DNA of 64,000 nt from Poa pratensis (taxonomy: Eukaryota; Streptophyta; Magnoliopsida; Poales; Poaceae): contig CAMZMU010000059.1 in the NCBI GenBank assembly GCA_947311845.1, positions 42,788,982 through 42,852,981 of the forward strand, in the 5' to 3' direction. This document shows positions 56,501 to 64,000 of this stretch, piece by piece. How positions within the stretch are numbered: position 1 is the stretch's first letter; every line of letters begins with the position of its first letter. The notes beneath the pieces were generated by a model. The model saw nothing but the letters and a program-made list of their open reading frames with translations. It had not been told where the DNA came from and ran no database searches. The translations under genes and the position numbers were made by a program.

Positions 56501-57284
56501 GCTCCAATCACCACCCGATCCCAGGGTCAATTGGTAAATGATGCCAAGGTGATGGAGTATATGAAGGCCAAATTTGTGAGAATGGAGCAAGATCTGAAGG
56601 ACGCCCAGGCTGAGCTGAATCGATTGAGGGCGAGACCCGCGTTGGCCACCCAACGCGAGGAATATGTGCTCGGGGAGATGGATCTTGTGAACAGGCAACT
56701 CGAGTGTAAGTTCGAGTCTTGCTCTGTTTACAAGCTTTTTGCGTAGCTATTGTCCTTTTGATCTGACTGGTGCGCCCGTGTTTGTAGGCTTTGTCGACAA
56801 CTTCCAGGCTGAAAAGATTCGCGTGGAAGGGCGTCTGGATAGCGTGGTTGACGACCCTACGACTGGGCGTCAACACTTTTGGCTTGATAGGTACCATGCC
56901 CGCATACTCGCCACCCTGAAGGATCGCGTCTGGCGAAGTGCTGAACTGCTGGAGTTATGCCGGGCAGCGTTTATTCGCCTGAACGAGACTCTTTTTCCTG
57001 CGGGGCCACAACCACAAGGGATTCGTGCTTTGTTGAACATCTTCCGTCAAACAAATCCCATTCGAGAGTTGCTGTCTCAGAGACTTGTGATTGGAGCCAA
57101 CGCTGCAATGGCGTATATGCGTAGTCGAAAACCAAGGTTGGTGTTGCGGACACCTGCAGCCGGAGAGGTTCTCGAACAAAGAGACCTGGATGACACGATC
57201 CGAGCTGCGGAGACACTAATCGAGTGCACTCGCGAACAGCTTTGCGGTCCCGAGCTGCCCGTAAAGGACGAGCCTGAGGATTAG
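53593..57284 (+). pseudogene. Antisense spliced gene of the Tat element (Transposase_28-like N-terminus)
   Basis: The start MAKGGGSKRGAAAAAATDAA is followed, in shifting frames, by DWAKSTIKDAHL, ERVCFAEFVSRGFSLPLHDF, FVRGLFLP, IHDLTPNGIMHIAC, CECFLGVAPSWALWKTIFMV and YPVGGCGIQVRSDTRYFRL; this resembles the putative gypsy-type transposon domain (Pfam Transposase_28). Seven probable introns with GT-AG ends follow: 54545-54636, 55054-55134, 55316-55392, 55487-55578, 55720-55801, about 56266-56464, and 56706-56787. Later exons are hydrophilic and coiled-coil rich (EKKELEDALAAQREESKKEL; MEQDLKDAQAELNRLRAR). The last exon (56788-57284) ends FRQTNPIRELLSQRLVIGAN...LPVKDEPED. Function unknown. At least two frameshifts in exon 1 suggest decay. 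Confidence 0.68.
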
Positions 57285-57310
57285 AATAGTTTGCGAGTGC
57301 AATTTTTGTA

Positions 57311-57600
57311 TAGGGGGCAGCCCCCGAGTGTAATTTTTGACTCTTTGTATATTGTATAGTTTGTATACTTTGATTTTTTGTCGAGCCCCCGAGTCAGTCG
57401 AGCGGGGTTTGTGAAATATGTGTTGGTTGTGAACCAATGACTGTGCAGCCCCCGAGTATTCGAGTGCGGCTGCAGAGTTTTTGTGTTCTTTGTTTGGATC
57501 CTTGTTACGCAGCCCCCGAGCATTCGGGTGCGGCTAAGGCATTGTGTTTCTGCAAGAGCGAGAGCTCATTTGATCGATAACACAGCCCCCGAGGGTTTCG
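57311..57600 (-). repeat. Array of five AGCCCCCGAG hairpin words
   Basis: AGCCCCCGAG at 57319-57328, 57384-57393, 57447-57456, 57511-57520 and 57584-57593, spaced 63-73 bases. Several are followed by TTCGGGTGCGG or TTCGAGTGCGG, which can pair with the C-rich part. In the element's sense (minus) the word reads CTCGGGGGCT, the same as the G-rich tract bordering the 3' LTR (52315-52324). Confidence 0.8.
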
Positions 57601-57686
57601 GGTGCGGTTAAGGTATGAATTATGCGGGTAGTACCACAAAGAAGTCGAAGGAACATTGATTTTATTCCTCTTTTGAATGTTAGGCT

Positions 57687-57760
57687 GCAGGCCGCCTCAT
57701 TAAAAACCTTCCAGTCCCCTTAGGTACCCTGGTAAGGAAAAGAGCGCGTCTGAAACCTGC
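57687..57760 (-). other. 74-nt conserved module in Tat post-pol region
   Basis: Reverse complement of the LINE module at 10263-10336, 68 of 74 positions identical. It lies about 45 bases after the integrase stop codon in the element's sense. In this copy several CG sites are intact where the LINE has CA or TG. Confidence 0.85.
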
Positions 57761-57805
57761 AGCCATCCGACATATAGCCTATTACATTGTATGACTGTGA
57801 GCACT

Positions 57806-58968
57806 TTATGCGTAGAAACGGCGCAGATGCGCAACGTTCCAAGGATTATGAGAGAGTTCGCCTGTCTTCGCGTGCTTCAGTCGATATGCGCCTCCACCAA
57901 GGACCTCCGTGATGATGAAGGGACCTCCCATGGGGAAGCGAGCTTGTGCACCTTCTTTTGCTTCAGTCGAAGAACCAGGTCGCCACAACAAAGGACCTGG
58001 TTCGCAGTCGACGGCTATGGTAGTTGCGGAGATCCTGCTGGTAAACAGCTGTGCGGGCCAAGGCCGTGTCTCGCCTCATCGAGCAAGTCGACTGCGTCTT
58101 CGAGTGCTTCTTCCGCGTCTTCTTCATTGTATGCTTCAACTCGTGGCGCATTGAACCTTACATCTGATGGCAGAATTGCCTCTGCACCATAGACCATGAA
58201 GAATGGGGTGAACTGCGTAGAAGTGTTGGGAGTTGTGCGTAGGCTCCATAGCACAGATGGTAGTTCTTCGACCCAAGCACCCGCAGCTCTTTTGAGTGGC
58301 ACCAGGAGGCGCTTCTTGATCCCACTCGTCACAAGTCCGTTGGCCTTTTCGACTTGGCCATTGGATTGTGGATGTGCCACGGATGCGTAGTTGAGCGTAA
58401 TGTCCTGCTCTTTGCAGAAGGTTTTGAACTCCTCAGCCGTGAAGTTTGTGCCGTTATCAGTGATGATACTGTTTGGGACACCGAAGCGGTAGATGATGCT
58501 CTTTATGAAGTTGACTGCCGTAGTAGCAGTCGAATTTGTGATGGGGACCGCCTCGATCCACTTTGTGAACTTGTCGACTGCCACCAGTAGGTGAGTATGC
58601 CCGCCATGCGATGATTTTTTGAGTGGCCCAACCATATCGAGCCCCCATTGGGCGAAAGGCCAGGCCAGCGGTATAGTCTTCAACGCCGATGCGGGTGCGT
58701 GCGGCCTTGTTGCGAATTTCTGGCAGCCGACGCACCTTTTGACTATGTCCTCCGCGTCTTTGAGTGCTGTAGGCCAGTAAAACCCTGCGCGAAAGGCTTT
58801 GGCTACGAGTGATCGACTGCTGGCGTGATGCCCACAGGTACCTGCATGAATGTCTCGAAGTATGGCTTGGCCATCTTCGAATGCGATGCATCTTTGGAAC
58901 ATACCTGATATGCTGCGCTTGTATAACTCGCCGTTGATAACGGTGTATGCTTTTGATCTTCGAGTCAC
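57806..58968 (-). pseudogene. Tat integrase
   Basis: Minus-strand frame from 58968: MTRRSKAYTVINGELYKRSI; zinc-binding HHCC (H-x-GTCGHH...CVGCQ); DDE core (WGLDMVGPL, IITDNGTNFTAEEF, HPQSNGQVEKANGLV); then LPSVLWSLRTTPNTSTQFTP and FMVYGAEAILP. A one-base change near 58030 moves the ending into another frame, which reads PFIITEVLGGGAYRLKHAKT and ends NPWNVAHLRRFYA at 57806. It would insert element cDNA; here likely inactive. Confidence 0.88.
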
Positions 58969-58987
58969 GCGTCGGGACTCGGTTATG

Positions 58988-60119
58988 TCATCTGGTAGCT
59001 CGCCACGGAGTATGTAAGCCAGAAAAGGTTGAGTCCAGTTGGCTCAATGAGAAATACCTCGACTGGGGGGTCCTCTGTGCTAGGCACTTTGCTTTTGGTG
59101 GCGTAGTCGACGGAGGAGGCTCTCGTTTCTCCTTGATAGATCTGTGTTCGATGCGCTCGAGGAAGACACCAGGTGGAATTTGTGCGCCAGTTGAGCCAAG
59201 ATTGGCTAGCATGTCTGCTTCTTCGTTACTTTCCCTTCCTATGTGCCTCAACTCACAGCCCTCGAAGCTGCCCTCCAGTGTGTTGTACAGGTCGCGATAA
59301 GCGATCATGTTGTCCGCGATTGCGTCGCAGGCCTTCATTGTTTGCTGCACCACGAGATTGGAGTCGCCGTAGATCATCAATCGAGTGCACCCAAGTGCTT
59401 TTGCCATCCGCATGCCATGGATCAGGCCTCGTATTCAGCCTCGTTATTGGAGGGTAGTTTGAATCCCATCTGCAAAACATAACGTAGCTTGTCCCCTTTT
59501 GGTGATATGAGGATGACGCCTGCGCCTGCGCCTTCGTGTTTCTTGGACCCATCGAAGTACATGGTCCAGGAATTGGACACGTCTGGTGCTCCAGGTAATT
59601 GGGCCTCTATCCACTCGGTTGTGAAGTCGGGTAGGACTTGTGCTTTGATAGCCTTCGGGTGCTCGTACTTGATGTCTCTTGGAGCCAGCTCGATGAGCCA
59701 TTTTGCGACTCGACCCGTTGCATTGGGGTTTGTGAGGATATCACCGATTGCTGAGTTACTTACCACGGTGATCGGGTGCTCGGTGAAGTAGTGTGTCAAC
59801 TTCCTTGAGGACATGAATACAGCGTATGCCAGCTTTTGATAGTGCGGGTACCGCTGTTTTGATATGGAGAGAACCTCGCTCAGGTAGTAGACTGGACGTT
59901 GTATGCTTTGGATGTGCCCCTCCTCCATGCGTTCGACTACCAGTACGGTGCTCACCACCCTGTTTGTAGCCGAGACATACAGGTAGAGTGGTTCCCGTTC
60001 CTTAGGTGCGACGAGGATCGGAGGGCTTGTGAGGATCCGCTTGAGATCTGTGAAGGCTGCTTCAGCTTCTGGCGTCCACTCGAACTTGTCCGCCTTCTTC
60101 ATCAGTCGATAGAATGGTA
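58988..60119 (-). pseudogene. Tat RNase H pair (gypsy RH plus plant-type aRH)
   Basis: The first RNase H starts near 60100 (FEWTPEAEAAFTDLKRILTS, PLYLYVSATNRVVSTVLV). The second begins near 59580 with SWTMYFDGSKKHEGAGAGVI, NEAEYEA, and after a frame change near 59420, MIYGDSNLVVQQ and RHIGRESNEEADMLANLGS; these hold the D-E-D-D acidic residues expected of an active fold. The plant-type second domain is a lineage marker of Tat elements. Frames are broken at about 60110, 59420 and 58985. Confidence 0.85.
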
Positions 60120-60941
60120 AGCCTTTTCACCCAGTTTGCTGATGAATCGACTGAGCGCTGCTACTCGTCCTGCTAGTTTCTGCACATCGTGAAGCTTTGA
60201 AGGCCTTTGCATTGTGAGGATGGCCTGTATTTTCTCCGGGTCTGCTTCGATTCCACGGGCAGAGACTAGGTACCCTAGGAGCTGCCCGGCTGGAACGCCG
60301 AACGTGCACTTCTTAGGATTGAGCTTGATATGGAAGCGTTTGAGGTTTGCGAACGTCTCCCTCAAATCGTCGAGTAGTGTGTGTTCTTCCCTTGTGGTAA
60401 TGACAATGTCATCCACGTAGACCTGGACGTTGCGTCCGATTTGCTTTTTGAGGCAGTCCTGCATCATGCGCTGGTATGTTGCACCCGCGTTTTTGAGCCC
60501 AAAGGGCATAGTTGTGTAGCAGTAGACCCCGAGTGGGGTTATGAACGCCGTTTTTTCTTCGTCTTCTTGCTTCATCCTTATCTGGTGATAACCTGAGTAA
60601 GCATCCAGAAAGGAGAGTCGTGCGCATCCGGCGGTGGAGTCGACGATCTGGTCGATTCGGGGTAGCGGGAAGTGATCCTTTGGACAGCACTTGTTCAGCG
60701 CTGTGAAGTCCACGCACATCCGAAGGATGTCTGTATGCTTCTTCTCTACGAGTACGGGGTTGGCCACCCATTGTGATTTCTTGATTTCCCTAATGAATCC
60801 TGCTGCGAGTAACCGGTCGACTTCAGATTCGACTGCGGTTCGCTTTGGGCCGGAGATTCGACGCATCGTTTGCTTGACTGGCTTTGCATCTGGAAACAAT
60901 TGGAGAGAGTGCTCGGCGAATTCCCTGGGAATACCTGGCAT
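60102..60941 (-). CDS. Tat reverse transcriptase
   Basis: 279-codon frame on the minus strand. RT motifs: FIREIKKSQWVANPVLVEKK, LRMCVDFTALNKCCPKDHFP, LSFLDAYSGYHQI, MPFGLKNAGATYQRMM, catalytic QVYVDDIVI (YVDD), LNPKKCTFGVPAGQLLGYLV. It is normally one part of a longer polyprotein; upstream and downstream frames are interrupted, so the shown Met is internal. Confidence 0.9.
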   Translation of the reverse strand: MPGIPREFAEHSLQLFPDAKPVKQTMRRISGPKRTAVESEVDRLLAAGFIREIKKSQWVANPVLVEKKHTDILRMCVDFTALNKCCPKDHFPLPRIDQIVDSTAGCARLSFLDAYSGYHQIRMKQEDEEKTAFITPLGVYCYTTMPFGLKNAGATYQRMMQDCLKKQIGRNVQVYVDDIVITTREEHTLLDDLRETFANLKRFHIKLNPKKCTFGVPAGQLLGYLVSARGIEADPEKIQAILTMQRPSKLHDVQKLAGRVAALSRFISKLGEKAYHSID

Positions 60942-61119
60942 GTCGGCTGGACACCACGCAAATATTTCCCAGTTCTCACGGAGGAATTCGACGAGCGCGC
61001 CTTCCTATGCGATAGGCAGGCTCGAAGATATGTTGACTGTCTTGGACGGATCGGTCGGGTGCACCTGATGCGACCTTGTGTCATTTGTAGCATTGAAGGA
61101 TCTGTCGACTGCCAACTTC

Positions 61120-61587
61120 TTATGCTCGGAAGGAGTGTGCGGTCGTTGGAAATCGCCAGTCGGCGAGTGATTCTTCCACCCCGAACATCTCGGAGATTTT
61201 GCTGAACTCGCGGTCGCAAGCATCGGACCTTTGAAAGTTTCCACGGACAGTAATGACTCCCTTTGGTCCTGGCATCTTCAGCGTGAGGTACGCGTAGTGT
61301 GGCACCGCCATGAATCGAGCAAACGTCGGGCGACCAAGAATAGCATGGTATTGTGATTTCCAGTCGACGACCTCGAACTCAATCGACTCTGTCCTGAAGT
61401 GGCTTTTGTCCCCGAACGTAACGTCGAGTTGTATGGTGCCTTCTGGGCTAATTGCTTTGCCAGGAACAATACCGTGGAAGGTATTTGAAGATTTTGGGAG
61501 GTTTTCGACTGACCTGTTCATTTTGCGGAGCGTGTCCGCGAAGATGATGTTTATGCCGCTGCCTCCATCCATGAAGACCTTGGTCAT
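61120..61587 (-). pseudogene. Tat aspartic protease
   Basis: MTKVFMDGGSGINIIFADTL carries the D-G-x-S-like active site (here DGGSG), followed by FGDKSHFRTESIEFEVVDWK and ILGRPTFARFMAVPHYAYL. Retroviral-type protease fold of about 110 residues, then the linker to RT in another frame (61120-60941). Confidence 0.8.
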
Positions 61588-61694
61588 GGCGTAGCCTCCT
61601 ATTTGCGCGTCGAGTACCAGAGCCGCGTGCCCTGGTCGAACTACAGCTGGGGGATGATCCTCTCGACTGAAGCTTATGATGGTTTCCGATCCCT

Positions 61695-64000
61695 TCAGAA
61701 ATCTGGCACGGCAGGAGGTGCCATGACAGCCATGTTCACTTGTCGAGTGATTAGCTTTTGCTGCCTGTTGGAGGGGCGACCCTTTTGTATCATGTACATC
61801 TGCCCGTGGGGCTGTGGATATTGATCATCTTCCGCCCGTAGTACGGGTTGTATGGCACCTGCGAGGTTTGCGCCTGGAGCAGGCTGTGGTGGTGGTTGCG
61901 GTGGCGGCTGTGGCGCCATGAGAGCGGGCACAGCGTTCGGCTGTGGTGCGGGTGCAGGCGTGGGCTGAGCAGGTGCTGGGCCGTACCTTTTGAGTCGTAT
62001 CATGTAGTCAGTCGCCATTTGGTCGAATTCCCTGCAGTTCCTTAGGGTGTGATTGGAGCGTAGTTTTCCGTCGTCCCCCTTGAAGAGGTGGAATCTGCAC
62101 CAGTCGTCCATCTTTTCCTCGAATGACCGCTCGGGTTTTGCGTCGCTGCGTTTGCGCCATTCTTGCCTTTTGTAGCTGTCGCTCCGCTGCTCGCGATCTC
62201 GACTGTCCCGTCGATCATCCGAGCGTCGATTGCTTCTATCTTGGTCTTCCCGGGTTGTGTGTATCCAGCCGCCATGAACTCGGGTCTGTTATCGTCGTAA
62301 GGACGTTTGGAACGTTTGCGCCTGCGATCTTCTCTGTATGAATCTCTGCGGCCTCGACTGCCGCTTTCGTAGTTGTCGCGTGTGGGGAAGCACGGGATCT
62401 GCGTACAGAATCCTCTCCATCTGCCCACTCAGTCGCAACTTTGATGAGGTCAGCCAGGGAGGTTGGCTTTTCACGACCAAGTGCCTCTTTGAAGTCCTTC
62501 CTGGCGAGACCTTGTATGAAGGCATCCATGGCCCTGTCTTCTGACACTTTGCCAACCGAATTGCGTATTTCGGTCCACCGCCGTATGTATGATCTCAACG
62601 ACTCGTCTGATCGTTGAGTGCATGTCCTTAATTCTCGAATGTCTTCGGGCGCTCACACAGAGGCTCGAAGTTTTTGATGAAGTCTCTGCGGAAATCGTCC
62701 CACGAGTCGTATGATGATGGAGGGAGCGACTTGAGCCAGTCGCGGGCAGTTCCTTCGAGCATAAGTCGTATGTACTGCATCGCCGTGGTGTTCGTGCCAC
62801 GCTGGCATGCCACGGCGAGTCTGTAATCTTCTAACCACCCAGAAGGTTCTTGGCGACCGTTGTACTTGGGTTGTTCGCCTGTCAACTTGAACCTTTGGGC
62901 ATCCGCGTCTCACGGATGCGTCGAGTGAAGCACAATGCTCCGCATGGCTCTGGTTCACGATCAGAGTATGAATCGCTGCTATAGGATCTTCGAGATCTGC
63001 TTCTGCTGGACCTGTGCCGGCGCGTGCTTCTCCTTCCTTCATCCGAGTGGTGGCTGCGACCACTGCGATGATGTGCTGCGTGTCGTGAGTCGACTATGTC
63101 GCGATCGCGATTCCTTGCTGGAGTTTTGTCTTCTGGCTGTATAGCCTGTGCCGCTAGAGCTAGCGATTTGAGTTGTTGGCGATGCAGGGCTGCGTTAGGG
63201 TCATTCGCCGGAGGTTGCATTGCCTTGAGGTAAGCACCTACGGAGAATAATGCACCCGCAGCAGTTTTGGGCACTGGGATTCCATTAGCGTCCTCTGTCA
63301 TGAACGACAGGTTACGGGTGATTGCTACCCTTTCATGTTCTGGAAGGCTTGCCAACCGCGACCTAGGTCGTGGGGTTGGTTGCATTGTGGACCCGAGGGA
63401 TTGCTCCCTTCTTCGGGCACTCGAGAGGCTGGCTTGCCTTTTGCGCTCCTCGAGCGTCGCTCGGTAGTTTTGCAGTCGAATTGACTCCTGCCAGTTGAAG
63501 TACTGGAAGGTCAACATCTCCTCTGGGGTGGAATTTGGTGGCATCATTGTGCACTCCTTTATGACTTTATCTGCTTTTGCTGCCATCTCCTCCGTGATTG
63601 TCAAGGTTGTGACCCCATCCGGCATGGTTACCGTGCATGGGAATTGTGCAGGCCTGCGAGCGGCTGCGTCTGCGGATGATTCTGCGGTGAAGGCCACGTA
63701 GACCTGATGGGGCGTGACCCGAGGACAGGTGTATGTGCTGTCGATTCCAGTCATGGACTCGACGTCGCCGTCGAGGCTCATGTCAGAGCCAGTATGTTCA
63801 TCGAGTAGATCTTCGAGGCGAATCTCGTTGTCGCGTGTTCATCGCCTATGCTCATCTCGGTGTTGGCGAGGCCATTATGGATGTCTGAGTCGAGGTTGGT
63901 GTTGGTGAAGATCTCCGAGTCGACGTTGCTGTCGTTATGAATCGCGGGCTCGTAGAAGTCATCGAGGGAGATCCCGCAGTCGAAACTTCGTCGAGTGGTA
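61695..64000 (-). pseudogene. Tat gag, several frame breaks, N-terminus outside window
   Basis: Minus-strand segments: 63781-62882 (MSLDGDVESMTGIDSTYTCP, ITEEMAAKADKVIKECTMM, SRLASLPEHERVAIT, Arg/Ser-rich RRHRSSRSRSRRSYSS, CFTRRIRETRMPKG); 62885-62628 (gag core WLEDYRLAVACQRGTNTTAM, LMLEGTARDWLKSLPPSSYD, FRRDFIKNFEPLCERPKTFE); 62598-62236 (RSYIRRWTEIRNSVGKVSED, FIQGLARKDFKEALGREKP); and 62111-61695 (WCRFHLFKGDDGKLRSNHTL, a His/Cys-poor RNA-binding part, Pro-Ala-Gln-rich tail). The region beyond 63781 continues acidic N-terminal sequence. Three frameshifts make it nonfunctional. Confidence 0.82.

Larger units (their letters stand above)
51850..64000 (-). mobile_element. Tat-type Ty3/gypsy retrotransposon with antisense gene, 5' end outside window
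   Basis: Read leftward: gag (about 64000-61690), protease, RT, RNase H, second RNase H, integrase (to 57806), a noncoding zone with the 74-nt module and PPT-like words, a region holding a rightward antisense gene, and the 3' LTR. A second, plant-type RNase H after the first and an antisense ORF between pol and the 3' LTR are known traits of the Tat lineage. Frames are broken in several places. Confidence 0.82.

Overview
This 64-kb window is plant nuclear DNA from a large, transposon-rich grass genome, most likely a Triticeae species (wheat, Aegilops or barley type). The evidence is nested LTR retrotransposons, Stowaway and hAT MITEs, a PIF/Harbinger element, a Helitron, GC-rich spliced host genes and very long intergenic repeats. 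No bacterial operons, CRISPR arrays or rRNA genes are present, and I saw no tRNA gene.

Layout, left to right. 1-560: first exon (minus strand) and promoter of a PWP2-type ribosome-biogenesis gene. 791-2202: a 17-bp quasi-palindromic minisatellite. 2671-4240: promoter, 5'UTR, first intron and first coding exon of a CCMH (mitochondrial cytochrome c maturation) gene whose remaining exons are missing. 4308-25227: one nested block. A MULE-like element with long TIRs was entered by an L1-type LINE, itself hit by a solo LTR carrying a LINE fragment; by an almost intact Athila-like Ty3/gypsy element; and by a solo LTR that holds another solo LTR. 25417-31260: small transposons, including a PIF/Harbinger element with an internally deleted transposase gene. 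31275-35386: a spliced DUF3615-like gene with a frameshift. 35485-37888: a probable Helitron. 38270-42904: two host-type genes, an RraA-like/HMG-aldolase-like gene and a berberine-bridge-enzyme-like FAD oxidase, both altered (an active-site deletion in the first, frameshifts in the second). 43049-46011: hAT and Stowaway MITEs and a degenerate AT-rich element. 46100-49862: a deleted Tat-type gypsy element (minus). 50490-51610: a second minisatellite. 51850-64000: a larger Tat-type gypsy element (minus, 5' end outside the window).

The Tat element carries two transcription units facing each other. Gag, protease, RT, two RNase H domains and integrase are read leftward. An antisense gene with a Transposase_28-like N-terminal region, seven short GT-AG introns and its own promoter motifs is read rightward, between the end of pol and the 3' LTR.

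The most notable points are: (1) a 74-nt module, identical at 68 positions and differing only by transitions, found just downstream of pol in both the LINE and the unrelated Tat gypsy element; (2) the intron-containing antisense gene of the Tat element; (3) an RraA-like gene that appears to have lost its Arg-Asp active-site segment through a deletion between 9-bp repeats; (4) GC-rich hairpins in the leader of several unrelated LTR families; (5) two word-like minisatellites. Exact boundaries, splice sites and family names are inferred by reading only. Several single-base frameshifts could be either mutations or assembly errors.
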